A DNA stretch of 64,000 nucleotides from Sisyra terminalis. Taxonomy: Eukaryota; Arthropoda; Insecta; Neuroptera; Sisyridae. The notes under the pieces were generated by a model. The model did no database searches. It saw only the letters and a list, made by a program, of their open reading frames with translations, and was not told the origin of the DNA. The position numbers and the translations under genes were made by a program. Below, one piece after another: positions 23,855-36,080 of the stretch. The first letter of the stretch is position 1. Each line of letters starts with the position of its first letter. The stretch is from NCBI GenBank assembly GCA_958496175.1, contig OY292279.1, forward strand, positions 13,392,001 through 13,456,000. The letters run 5' to 3'.

Positions 23855-24569
23855 TTGAATGCTCTTTGTACTGCAAATAATTTCAAGTGGTTTTTGTATT
23901 AGAAAACCTTTAGATATTCATACTTAAATTGTATTTCAATCAAAGGACGTACGACAAGTTTATAATGTGGAAAAACATTAATATTTCAGACATTTTCTCA
24001 CAACTTCAAATGAAATTAATATTTAAATACACAAACGGTTGAGACTATCTGTTATTGAAATGTTAAAATAAATTTTCCTGTGAAAACTTTCGAAAATAAT
24101 CAATATTTTTTTAATTATTTATATACGAGGGGATTGACTTGCTAATATTTATAGATTTAATAGCTTAATATAGTGTTATCGGTTAGATGTGACAAGGATT
24201 TTGTTACAAAATTATATAGTTAGCTGCATGCTATTATATGATTCGAAATAATGATTCAATTATATAGGTTTAAGTTTCAAGTTTAACTTTTGATTGGAAA
24301 AATCTATTTTAATAATATATATTTATCAATTGATACTCAAATAATATTTTTTTATTCGTTAAAAAAAAATATTATTTCAAAATGGTGCCAATTTTTTAAT
24401 TAGAATTTAAGTAATTCTGATAAAATTTGATATTGCAAAAATTAGAAAATCAAATAATGCCCAATGATGGCAAAGTTCTCATTTGGCACGCCTTTCTTAG
24501 GGACAATTAAAAGATTACAGGAGAAATGAGAAAAATACGAAAGAAGAATCTCATCCCATGGCATCGTCT

Positions 24570-25190
24570 TGTAGACGGATGAGTTTGTGACAGAAAATGG
24601 CTCAGGTGCTGGTATTTAGGGCAGGAACCTAAAATATGAATTGTACATATCGCTGGAAGATGCCACCGTATATTATATCATGCTGAGATTTATGAAATGC
24701 TAGCTTATGCACGGGAATATCTGAGGAGGTGTTTTGAAAATATTATCCTATTATTGTCCTACAGTTTGTACTTGGCGTTACGAGATCAGCTGTAAAAAAG
24801 ACCACCACAGAATGGGTTTATAGAAATCACTGCACAACATGGAAGAATACCACCGGACTAAAGCACAGTAAAAGGATGATGGGAAAAACATCTCAAAAAC
24901 TAACTACTAAAATACTTGGTCTTACCAGAAAGCAGGTTAGAGTGATAACGGGTCTAATAATTGGCCACTGTGAAATAAGAAAGAACCTGCATACAATGGG
25001 ATTACATGTGGATGATCCAAAATGCAGATTTTATCAAGCAGAATATGAAATCGCTTTTTACGTTCTATGCGGTGCTCTAAATAAATGGAAATATGAGGAA
25101 CTTAGGATATTAAACTCAGAAATTGAAATAGTTGAAAAGCTTCTAATGTTACAAGTGCTGAAGTTTGCCCAAGTGTTTGATTTTAACTAG
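24570..25190 (+). pseudogene. Non-LTR retrotransposon RNase H and C-terminal fragment
   Basis: The frame before 24870 carries a degenerate RNase H start (TENGSGAGI, with GRNLKYELYISLEDATV after a stop). A longer frame at 24876-25190 reads LTRKQVRVITGLIIGHC, then LHTMGL, then DPKCRFYQAEYEIAFYVLC. This matches the typical tail of Jockey/BS/R1-like polyproteins (LTGHC, HLHxMGL, DPxCRxC, ETAxHxLCxC). Stops in the RNase H part and Cys-to-Tyr changes in the tail show decay. Confidence 0.8.
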
Positions 25191-26296
25191 GAGAAATAGA
25201 GATCCAGGAAGCAGTGTAAGCCTCAAAAAATCTCATATTTTTTCTATTATATAAAAATTAGTTGATCTCACAAAAATTTGACGACAGCTGGACCACTTTG
25301 GCTCATTTTGGGCTTGAAATATTTGTGAAAGGCAAAGGAAGGTTTGAAAGGTGAGAAAACAGGAAGAAGTTGTAAGGAAAACAGTAAATTTTCCCATATA
25401 AACTGTTAATACCTTTAACAACAAACGAATACTATATGTCATTTCTTGGCTTTGGGATTTTGCAAAAGTACTGCCTTTTACTTATATTTACATATTTGAC
25501 TTAATATTTATGGTAATCTAGAACAATTGGGGAAATAACAATCATTTGCCAATATTGTAAGGCGTTAAAATACAGTAGTGAATATACTGGGTTTTGTTGT
25601 GCTGGTGGAAAAGTAAAACTGCAACAATTGGTCCCATCACCAGATCCATTACGCTCATTATTTATGGGATAGGAAATGATTCTAAAAACTTCTTGGACAA
25701 TATTCTAAAATAAAATAGCTGTTTTCAAATGACGTCGTTTGGCCCATAAAACAAGCATAGGTTTAAGGAAATTCTGGAGAAAACAGGAACATTCCCAGTA
25801 AGCTTCCAGTCCCAGACCACTAGCGACCTTAGGATCGAATTGGCCAAAAGAACAACACAATTTCGAGGAATAAACAAAAACAAAAATATGTTTAGAAATA
25901 TTTATGCATGTCTTTAAACTCATGAATAGATGAGAATTTGAAGATTTTTTTTATACGTTTGAGCTTCAACATGTTTAATGTTTCTATGATGTAAAGAAAA
26001 ATAAGTAAAATACTATGTATATTAATGTAATTGTTAATAATTATTGTTACTGTTAGTAATTTTATAATTTAAATTAGAGCAATATTATCAACATCAATTA
26101 ATTTGCGCAATTCAATTTTAAGTGGTACGAAATACATCGGGTTCTCTGATGTTTTATAAAAAAAAAATTTGCATATTGAATAATCAAGTACTGATCAATT
26201 GTAACGCAGGCAATTTGTAAAATACTTTATTTTTTTACAACGTATTTAATATTACTACCAAATACAAATGAATTTAATGAAACCATGAAATAAAAT
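25191..26296. other. Intergenic, nothing recognised
   Basis: Spacer after the retrotransposon relic, probably including its old 3' untranslated part. No gene, SINE or inverted repeat recognised. Confidence 0.45.
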
Positions 26297-27553
26297 TTGA
26301 AGTTTGGTTTGTTTCTTAAAACATTATTAAATTGTATATATATATACGAAAAATTCAAGTATAAGCTCAACTGTTGATATGAAATAACATAGTTAAAGCT
26401 TGAAGGCCAAAATGAGAGAATGGCAGCTTTAAATATATCGTTTAAGGAATCTGAACCGGTTGGACGTATTTATTATTTGTTGTTAATTATAAATGCATTA
26501 ACACCCCTTTTGCCGAATCCATAAATTACACCTTTGAATCTTCCTTTCTCTTATTATTATAATATTTCATACCACCCGTTGAGACCAGGTAAAATTCCTT
26601 GAAGTTTCACACCTATTAGGAATCCAACCGGCTTTACTCACAATATTGATTGTTATGGATCGAAGGTTGATAAAAGTGAATTTAAAATTCTTTCTACTTG
26701 AATTATATCGTATGATTCAAGAACAGGTTTATTGATTTCGATAATATTTTGTTTTCAGATTCATCTTAGTGTTTCGCCAAAAATAAAAGTAGAAAGGTCA
26801 CAAAGTCTAATCTAAATAGTTGTACAAATATTTTATTCCGATTTTACTTTTGGTTCCAATTTAAAGAGAGCTTTACTGATTTAATAGAAATTTTGTAATC
26901 AAGTTCAACTAATTTTTCTTCAGAAGAAAAGGTTGCCTATTTACGTTTAATTGTTAATAATAAAAGTAGCATTCAGAAGAAGGCCGATTAAAATAAATAA
27001 AAGGATACCCATTAATTGGTTATAAATTGGACCCTTTAGTTAAATATCTATATTCTTTTTGAGATATCAAAAAATCAGCATATTTTAAATCAGGGGTGGC
27101 CAACCCAAATGATATTACGGGGCATTTCGGAAATGCATCATAACTCCGCGGGCTACTTTTGAAGTTATATCTCGAACTCTCCATACTAAATTTATATACA
27201 CTGTAAACATGTTTAATATATTGGTTTTCATAATTTTGGTCATTATAAAATGTATATATTTTGTAAAAGTCTGATGCATCACGCGGGTTGAAAAGATTGT
27301 CAAGGGTGTCTTTTATGGTTCGCATGTTGGCCATATCTTACAACCTCAAATTTAAATAAACATTGAATGATCTATCGTTTATCTTAGATATATAAAATTG
27401 TTATTTTGGTTTATGTAGATTTCAATAACTCAAAAAGTTCTGCATCGATTAAGTTCAAATTTTATCACGATATACAACCCACTTCAAAGATTATTTTTAT
27501 CTTTTTCTTGCATCAGTAGCATATCTGCAACAGCAAGAAAACGGCTTTTCCAA
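26297..27553. repeat. 1.26 kb dispersed repeat, copy B
   Basis: Second copy of the repeat at 2818-4075, same orientation. It carries the same hAT-like CAGGGGTGGCCAACCC block (27092-27107) and the same minus-strand open frame, here closed at 104 codons. Its flanks differ from those of copy A, so this is dispersal, not a duplication of a larger block. Confidence 0.75.
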
Positions 27554-27967
27554 CAGTCAATAGAATAGCCGCTAACTGTCTATACTTCATTGTTATAATC
27601 CTGAAGTGACTTTTAGAGGTAGAGCAAATTTTCTTAAATCGTTATTGATAAATTTATATCTTGAAGGTAAGTTATAATTGGTACAGCGAGGGATGCTGCG
27701 AGTTGATAAGGGAAGTAATTCTAGTAATTCGCAAGCTTTTTTTTCCTAAACTCAATTTATTTTTAACAATCATTCCAACCACAGGTTGCCAGAACAACGT
27801 CTGGTGGCTTCAGCTAGTCCTGGAAAGAAAAATTAAGAAAAAAAACTACCCATACTTTCTACACTCAACTTCTTCTAGCACCTGCACGAAAGAACAATAA
27901 AGAAAGCAGTGATTAAACAATTATTATTCATTAAAACGAAATATTTAATATAATTTACATAAAATCT
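27554..27967. other. Spacer 3' of the EGF/Nimrod-like gene
   Basis: No gene. The stretch 27902-27967 is likely 3' untranslated sequence of the minus-strand receptor gene; tttaatataattta there is A/T-rich, without a perfect AATAAA on the minus strand. Confidence 0.4.
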
Positions 27968-30900
27968 TTACACAAAAAATTCCTTATCAGAATCACTCGG
28001 TGTAAAATATCCAACGTTACCATACCATTGAATTATTCTTCCACCACTATTTTCTCGAATTGTTTCTTGGTCTTTTGTTTTTCTTTTACATTTATCAAAC
28101 AATTGTGATTCCGCAGAACGTAAAACTATACACATTACGAGTGCACAAATTGAGAACAGTATTACTAAATGTTTTGTATTGTTATTATAAGAACTTTTTA
28201 AGACTAGTCCAGTAGTGGAATTTTCTGGGATATCAATTGGTTCACAAACAAAACGATTTTCTGTTGGTTGGTAGCCTTTTTTACATGAACAGGTATTTGT
28301 AGTGATGCAGATGCCATTTTCGCAGGTGTGGGAACATAATGGAACACAAAAAGTTTCATCTTCATTCAGGACAAATCCTTCATTACAAACGCATTTGTCA
28401 TCGAAACTACAGTTGCCGTTTTTGCAGGAAGTGTTGCAAACGCTAGAATTTTTCACATTTCCGATTACTACTTGAACTATTTTTGATGCTTCAATTATCT
28501 TTGAGCAAGATTTCCCTGAAGGATTAAGATTGAAATCCGGGGGACATTGACAAGCATTGGGTGTCTCACAGAATCCGGTCGTGGATGTACAAGAATCGGG
28601 ACATTCGGGAACACATCGGTTACGTAGATTTACAAATCCAGGTAAACAAAGACACTTATTGGGTTCTGAACACTTCCCGCTCTGGCAATTTCGAGGACAT
28701 TTAGCTACACATTTGTCATCCGTTTTACTGTATATGTAACCGGAATTACAGCGACATCCTTGACCAGGTCTGATCCGATAGGAACATGTTGTCTTATGAC
28801 ACTTGATGTTGCAATCTATTTTACAGTGTGAATCACTTTTCTGATAATAAATTTCATCAAAAGATTTGCAACAGGATACATTTTGGCCGAGAGCTGTTGA
28901 ATAGTTGGTTTGATAACGTATCACATGCTCCGTGCATTTGGTCAACATGAAACAGAGATTGGAATGAGTCGGCATCGCTTCCGTTGAACTATAAAAAAAG
29001 AAAAAAAAAGTAATAATATTGTGAAAGGATATGTGAAAATATCATTGTTTATTCGTTTTTCGTGTAACAAGGGCAAGATGTGGTTTCTCTACTCTTCAAA
29101 CCGCAAAACCACGATTGCTTCTAGTTTCGAATCCTATTAGAGGAAAATACTTATTAAAACCGTTGAATAACTTCCGAATTATATGCTGCTAATAGAAATG
29201 GTCTCGAAAATAATTGTTAACCTCAATATAAAGAGTACAAATGTTGAATACAATCATTTTTTCCATATACTATTCTTGTACTACGATATTGATTCCACCA
29301 AAAACCATTGGTAACTAATAAGGTAAAAAATAAAGATTTTTTTTAATTGTTATTTACCGTCGCTTTATAACTACTAAATTCCTTTAGCGACTCTAGGGTC
29401 AATTAAATCCGTTATCGAGAAATATTGAAAATTTGCACGATACGAGGATCGAACCCACTACCTACTACCTCTTGTATGGTATTGCCAAGGAAGAGAAGAG
29501 ACATGTCTAATTTATAAATAAATTTAATACATATAAGAAATCACAAAGGATATAGGATACCTATTAGACGGGGCCAAAAAAATCGACTATTTTTTTTTTG
29601 AAAAGTATATCGAAAATATTGTTCAAGGTGACAAAAAAAAATATCGGGAAGGTTTGAGCCCTTAATATTAATATTAGGAGGTCTATCATCTTTAATTTCG
29701 ATTTTTTATTTGTGCTTTCATTTTTGCGTCAATGCTGTCAAACTATCAAGGTAAAAAAATTTATCTGCCCATATATTTAAATAAAATTAAATTCCCTACA
29801 AAAAACGTCTCTTTAAAAATATTCGCCAGATACGCCGTTTCCGAACAATCAAGCTTTAAACATTGATATGATTTTTAGATTTATCTTCTTTATTTTGGAA
29901 TTTTGTAACTAACGAACAAATAAATATATAGAAATGAATAATATAGATTCTTGAATGAAATTAAATGCTTCACAAAAAAGGTCTCTTAATGTTTTTACAT
30001 AAAATCACTTTTTCAAAAGTTATTCACAATTAAAGTTGATGGAAAAATTAAATTATTGTTTTTTTTCGTTGTTAAACCAATTTTGAAACAGTGATTTTAA
30101 GTAAAATCGTTAAGAAACCTTTTTTATAGAGCATTAAATTATCTTCAAGAATCTATATTGTTCATTTCTATATATGTATTTGTTCGTTAGTTACAAAATT
30201 CCAAAATAAAGAAGATAAATCAAAAAATTATATCAATGTTTAAAGCTTGATTATCTGGAAACGGCGTGTCTGGCAAAAAATTGTAAAGAGACATTTTTTG
30301 TAGGGAATTTAATTTTATTTAAATATATGGGCAGATAAAATTTTTTACCTTGATAGTTTGACAGCATTGACGCAAAAATGAAAGCACAAATAAAAAATCG
30401 AAATTAAAGGTGATAGACCTCTTAATATTAGAAGCAAGGGCTCAAACCTTCCCGATATTTTTTTGGTCACTTTGAACAATATTTTTGATATACTTTTCAA
30501 AAAAAAAATAGTCGATTTTTTTGGGCCAGTCTAGTGTACATTTCATTGCATTTTAAACTGAAACAGTCCTTAACATAATCAGATTAAAGAGCTTTTACAG
30601 AGCTTTGTTTCAGAGATAGGAATATCAAGCTTTTATTAATAAAAAAGCCTTCCCGACTGTTAGAACCACCATAACTGATTTAATAATTTACAATTTTTTT
30701 TCGAGCATTTAAGATAATTATCTTATTTAATTATTTATTAATCCGTAGAGCTATTTTCTGAATTATGTTTCTCTCATTTCATTCGACCAACCCTCAACTA
30801 CCTACTACCATTTTACTTACCACCTTCAACTCCGAATTTAAAATTTCCAATTCCAATAAACCTAACATTCCTAGTTCAAACTATTTCCTTTTGAAGAATT

Positions 30901-33900
30901 TTAAATAATTTATAATGTATTTACTACGTAGATTAGACAAAAAAACGTCGATTTTCCCTCGACCTTTTTTTTATTAGGATAGGCTGGTTTCTTTAACCCC
31001 ATTTAAAGTGAAGATAAGCTACATAATAAAGGTAAATGAACCACAAAGTGAGAATACTAAAATTTCAATTTATTTAGCTAATAATATTTTGCTATTTTTT
31101 CAAGCTCTGTTATAGAGTAGGCACATTTACTCAGCCCTTGTAAACACTTGAGTTGCCCCATTTATACCGATATCATAACAACAATAGTTTATTTCAGAGA
31201 AGTGTTAAATAAATTTTAAACAAAAGTAAGTTAAGTACATTCCAATTTAGATAATTTTATATTCTTTACATCTGTGTAAAAGACGTTTATATGTATGGCC
31301 ATTGGGAAGAGGTACACCTGTACTCTTACCATAAATCAAAATAATTTATTTTTGTGTTTGGTTATAATTATAATATAAATCTGGAGCAAGACTATTAAAG
31401 TTTTTGATAATTAAAAAAAATAATGAATGGAATATTAATAAGAAACATGATTAAGCTGCGGTCGGATTTGGATAAATTATAATCACAATTTTTTTGTCGA
31501 CTCTTAATTATTACATAATTTCCTTTTAGTTAAAAACCGGTACCATTATGTATGAATTTTTGAGTAGTGAGTATCTATGTATTTTAGAAATTTATAGGGT
31601 AAAATTCTTTGACATACCCCATGGATTTTACGCTCAAATGTAGAATTTAATGGTAGACACCAGTTGTGAAAATTTAATGCAATATTCTTTATTATATATT
31701 TATATAATTGAGTTCAACTTAAATGAAAAAGCGAAGTTCTTAAGGTAAACCGTAGGTATTTTAAGATAGGATAGAATATAATAATTAGTCATGTAAAGCA
31801 AAAAAGGTAGATTGCAATATTATATTCTTTTGGACACTAATGTTTATGGATGTTTATTACTAGACATCGGATTATAGACATTTGCATATGCAACTGCATA
31901 TAATTCTATTTTTCTAGCGTTATTGCATATTTTGGTACTTTTTCATGGTAAAAGCTTATTTCGACAGTTATTCGTGTTTGGCGGGTTGTAATATGCCATC
32001 TACACGTCCCCCTTACGTCAAGCTCTGAAAGTATTGTACCTAATATTGCTTCATATCACCTGGCTAGCCTATAAACTATATCAAATTGCGAAAAAGATCA
32101 AAAACAAATTCGGAATAGTCAATAAATTGATTTCTTCTACAAAAAAAAATACTTTTAAAAGCACTATGGCGACTACAAGTATATAAAGAGCAACTACCAA
32201 ACGTAACACTACCCCCAGAATCAATTTTAACACGGTGGGGTACTTGGTAGAAAGCTTTATTGTTTTATGCTGAATATTTCGAAGCCATAAAAGAAGTAGT
32301 AGGAAAATTTAATAGATCAGACACCATTGCAAACAATTCAAGCCAGCAGGTATTTAAGGACCCTTCAATCAACAAAAAATATTGCTCTTAATGCAACAAT
32401 TTTCAGCATTATACTCGATGCAGTTGAGAAACTAGACACATTCCTCTGTGCAAGTCCATGGAAATATTCGAAAAAATGATTAAACAGAATAATGCCCTTT
32501 TGAGTAAACTATTGCAATAGGTTTGTGCCAAATTAAATGCAGTTTTGTCTAAAAATCCCGGTTTTAAAGGCATAAAGAAAATTGATGCTTTTATCAATGA
32601 CACTTCTGAAGAGATCTCCGAAAATTCCGCCAAATTTCAAATTCTGTCCGGTAACGTAAGTTGACGTCGAAAGTTCATTTTCAGCTTTTAACCGTTTTTC
32701 TCTATATGGTCCAATTGTGGATCTAAACCATCCAAATTCCCACTCAAATATACACATAAAATTTCTGGAGAATAGGTCTAGCGGCTTAGGAGAAGTTTAG
32801 TACTGTACGTATGTGCAGAAGAATTATATATATTAAGATAAATATAATGTGAAAATGTTTTTTGATTGTGTATATTTTGTCCAGTTTTAGTGCATATTTT
32901 GTCATTTTGATAGTGCATATAATCCGATGTCTACTTATTACAAACTTTTTATAAGTATTTCGTAAAATTTCATTGAATGCTTAATAAATAATTTTTTCTT
33001 CCTTAATTTTGTATATTTCCTTTGAAAGTGTCTTTTATGCCTCCATAGTATATGTATGTTATAACGATTATTTACATCTATTTTTATATATGTACCTCTC
33101 ATAAATATTTATGGGCGTTTTGGTCAGAAGTTATTACAAACAAGGCTTTGTCGACATTAAGAAATTATGGAGAAAGTTAAGAAGATATTTACTAGTTCAA
33201 AAGTTAAAAATATGCCTGAAAATATACCCTAATAATACAAATTTAAGCTCTATAAATTATTTTGTAACTACTCTTTACCATACTACCGTTAGTAAATAGT
33301 AAAAACACTGATTACTAATTTTAGTTCCACGATTATCCAGGGTTATGAACAAATCATAAATATCTGATAAATTCAGTCCAAAATTTTAGAGAGATTGTTA
33401 CTTCAAAATACTCAAGAATTAATTAAGTTATTTTCATAGGGTTTTTTTAGACTAAAAATATAATAAATTTTCTTTCTTAATGATTTATATTTGTTTTTTA
33501 TACAACGTTTCGGCGTCTTTCAGGACTTTAACAACTACTCACTTTATAAAGTCCCGAAAGGCTACGAAATGTCGTACAAAAGTCAAATAAAAATCATTAG
33601 GAAAAATTTTTTATTATGTTTTTTAGTCCAAAGAAACCCTATGAAAATAACTTGATTAACTAAAAATGGACATTAACCGAATGGATCTAAAAATACTCAA
33701 GAATGCAGGATTCAGATCCAGAAGAATCTAACTAAAGGGTAAGTAAATCTTGGGCAAAAAATTTTCCTCACTAAAATTAAGAAATATAGAGGTTGTGGTG
33801 GTTTTAGCATCTCATAAAAACATTTGGAAATTAGTTTAAAATTAGTGGTAGAAAACAAACGTATACTGGGCATAAACCAAGGATTGGCTAATTTTTAAAT

Positions 33901-34561
33901 TTTTCAATTATCTAACAATAGCGATGATTTTCTTGACTGATTAATACTTGAAGAATTTTGCCCGGTTTCAAGACTTATTACTTAATGGTTTGCTAATAAA
34001 ACGTCAAGACAAGGATATAATTTACTAAGAAATAAATTTTGGTATTATGGTTTACAACAATGATTTGTTTTAGTTGCTATTTACCGTCACTTTATAACTT
34101 CTAGTAATTATCACTACCATGCACAGGTATAAGTTATGAATTTATTGTGTACAATGTATACCATGCAGCATAAAAAATATTTGGCTCTTGTATTGCTTAA
34201 ATATTAAATGTAACGCCTTATAATGGTTTTCCTTAACAACAATTTTTTAAGCAAGAGTTTAGAAAAGTAAACATTATATGGTATTACATTTAATATTTAG
34301 ACATTACAAAAGCCAAAGATTTTCTATGCTGCCCGGTATATCTATATGTTATACATTGCAAACTTATAGTTTCATAAATTATAAGAGGACAACGGAAAAC
34401 TAAAAAACTTAAACTGAATATTGTTGTTAAGAATAAAAAAAAAATACTTACTTCCGACTTGAAAAATGATCGTAACAATTATATAGATCCTTCATTTGAC
34501 CCGGAACCAACGAAAAGAAGCCAACACTTAACAGAACCAATAGCAATTGTTGCAGAAACAT
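27968..34561 (-). CDS. Nimrod/EGF-like single-pass membrane receptor
   Basis: The model is complement(27968..28988, 34452..34561), 376 residues. Exon 1 encodes a signal peptide ending near PGQ and splits an Asn codon (AA|T) that is completed across a 5.46 kb intron. The ectodomain begins with a conserved-looking Cys segment. A CC pair follows at 76-77 (SCCKSF, in the place of the Nimrod CCxGY motif). Then come EGF/NIM-type repeats (about 95-285), with CRCNSGY, CLCLPGF, CQCPPDF, CVCNEGF and CSCKKGY closings. Residues about 310-326 form one transmembrane segment, followed by a ~50-residue cytoplasmic tail ending SDSDKEFFV. Family knowledge: NimC/Eater/Draper-type receptors bind bacteria or apoptotic cells on haemocytes. 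Here the role is inferred from architecture. The repeat number is small and the CCxGY motif is imperfect, so a more general EGF-repeat receptor is possible. Confidence 0.85.
29345..29470 (-). repeat. tRNA-derived SINE, head-truncated
   Basis: Reverse copy with the tail side at 29345 (tgttatttaccgtcgctttataac), the body and box B (gatcgaaccc). The tRNA box A end is lost or altered at the right. It lies in the receptor intron. Confidence 0.8.
29565..30533. mobile_element. Complete 969-bp foldback element
   Basis: Ends are TAGACGGGGCCAAAAAAA (29565) and its inverted partner finishing GGCCAGTCTA (30533). Two ~470-bp arms are near-identical in reverse complement, meeting near 30050. There is no coding capacity. 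A TA dinucleotide at the left and the TA-like right flank would suit a Tc1/mariner-type target, but this is not decisive. It lies in the receptor intron; a single arm is present at 2324-2796. Confidence 0.85.
31861..32933. mobile_element. hAT-family transposon, 1.07 kb, defective
   Basis: Terminal inverted repeats TAGACATCGGATTATA occur at both ends (31861 and, inverted, 32933). The flanking 8-bp duplications are tttattac (31853-31860) and cttattac (32934-32941), 7 of 8 matching. The 8-bp target size, the terminal repeats and the internal transposase scrap together assign it to hAT. It lies in the receptor intron. Confidence 0.88.
32130..32520 (+). pseudogene. hAT transposase remnant
   Basis: In shifting frames it reads ALWRLQVYKEQLPNVTLPPE, then SILTRWGTW, ALLFYAEYFEAIKEVV, SDTIA. 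The motif P-x-x-x-x-T-R-W-G-T-W followed by an aromatic FxYxxFE segment is typical of one hAT transposase group. A stop replaces the residue after GTW and further frameshifts occur, so it is dead. Confidence 0.75.
33417..33663. repeat. Palindromic element with cgaaac-type motif
   Basis: Outer arms ttattttcatagggttt (33429) and aaaccctatgaaaataa (about 33651) enclose matching inner arms to a centre near 33540. In reverse reading the left arm holds cctgaaagacgccgaaacgt, close to the motif in the palindrome at 41985-42352. Noncoding, in the receptor intron. Confidence 0.7.
34070..34108 (-). repeat. SINE tail fragment
   Basis: Only the distal end of the SINE (ttgctatttaccgtcactttataac) is present. 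It abuts the hairpin that starts at about 34143. Confidence 0.55.
34143..34346. repeat. Hairpin element near the receptor's first exon
   Basis: Imperfect ~76-bp inverted arms lie at 34143-34218 and 34269-34346. They share gcagcata, tttggct and taaatattaaatgtaa and are separated by ~50 bp. The element lies 106 bp inside the receptor intron from its donor. Confidence 0.65.
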
Positions 34562-35249
34562 TGTGATAAATCTTATGTGTACATTTTAGCACTTTTCATT
34601 CCACTAAAGGTATCAATTTCTACTAGAACTAAGTAACTCATCGAAGTGTAGAATCACACCGGAACCATCCAAATGTCGCTGTTTTGAATATTAAAAGTCA
34701 CGTCGATTATTTATTACATAAATTTTCGAGAACAAAGATTTGTTCGTGTTCTACTTGATATTCGTATTCCCGTAATATTTGCCAAGCAAATGCCTGGAAT
34801 AAATGATTTAACTGAAATCACAACAATTGGCGAAGAGGGGGAAATTAAGATAAATTTATTTCCGGTCGACTAAAAAACAATATTGTTATTTGAATATAAA
34901 TTTAAAATTGCCTTATTATAAAGGTTTAATATAATTGTAGGTGCTTTACCAGATACTACAAGTTGTTGGTCTTTTTGGTGGTCATATAGGTATATCCTTT
35001 GTCTTAAAAATATTGTCAAATAAATGAAATTTTAGAAGTTGAAAATGCTTTTTCCTTTATTAGAGTTCTATTTTAATTATGTGAGAAAAAATAATTTAAT
35101 CATAGAATAAATAGGGGTAAGGCGGAAGCAGTATGTTCCCATGATAAAGTTACATATTTGTGGTCGCATTTCGCTACAAAGTCAACAACCTAGATCAGAA
35201 AAAAAAATTTAACGTGATTATAATTTTGTATCGATAAGTTTAGTTTTAA

Positions 35250-35335
35250 ATGTATTGTGCATAACATAAACATCATAAACATTTTACTCCAAATTTGTGC
35301 ATAACATAAACATCATTAAAATTTTTCTCCCAATT
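35250..35335. repeat. Two-copy ~40-bp tandem repeat
   Basis: The block tgtgcataacataaacatca occurs twice, 42 bp apart, each followed by a short A/T stretch and ctcc. Confidence 0.7.
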
Positions 35336-35734
35336 ATTGTAAATATATATAAAATCTACAGAAATTAATTTGGATATCTTTTTAGAAAATCAATCTTTTT
35401 TTTTCGACTTTTCAATTTTCCCTCTCTGTTAAAAAAAAGCATTTAGAGACATTGAAATCATCACATTTAAAATGCTTCACATAATTTTAAACTACTTCTA
35501 ATGAATATTAAAAAATTTTTTAAATATTAAAATGCCTTTCCGTTCCTGCGTCAAAATGGCGGAAATGCAACTGAAATATTGATTAAACTTTAAGAAATCA
35601 TGAGATAGCGGTATATGTTGTCTTTGTTATACACTATCAGAAGTTGTCAATTTTCTTCTTGGAAGACGGAGCTGGGTGAAATCATTAATGGCAGCAAAAT
35701 AGAAATTCAATTAGCATCCTTCTTTTATACTGTT

Positions 35735-35872
35735 ATTAAGGTTTTTAGAAACTCTAGGGTTAATACAAATCCACAATCGAGAAATATAAAAAAATTGCTC
35801 GACATAAGGATCGAACCCAACACCTACTAGTTTTGGAGCAACCAACTTAACCACTCGGCCACCAGTAGGCTT
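35735..35872 (-). repeat. tRNA-derived SINE
   Basis: Reverse copy with a good tRNA head (aaccactcggccaccagtagg) at 35849-35870 and box B in ggatcgaaccc. The tail end is slightly truncated. Confidence 0.85.
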
Positions 35873-36039
35873 CATCTATTTTATACATTGAAAATTTACT
35901 AATAAGTGTACAAGTCCTGCTACAAAAATTGAATAAAATGTTTTCAAATAATTTAATTTTTAAGCTAATTGCCATTATTTAAAATAAATAAAAGGCGTTT
36001 ATCGAACAAAAATTAAGGCGTAATTAAGAAATATCTAAA

Positions 36040-36080
36040 GTTTGGAGCGATTACCTTGACCACTCGGCCATCAGTAGGTT
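36040..36080 (-). repeat. SINE head fragment
   Basis: Only the tRNA-like head (ttggagcgattaccttgacc, then actcggccatcagtagg) is present, 170 bp from the fuller copy. Confidence 0.65.

Noticed and set aside
28557..28739. 60-codon plus-strand frame
   Set aside because: Antisense shadow of the Cys-rich EGF repeats of the receptor gene.
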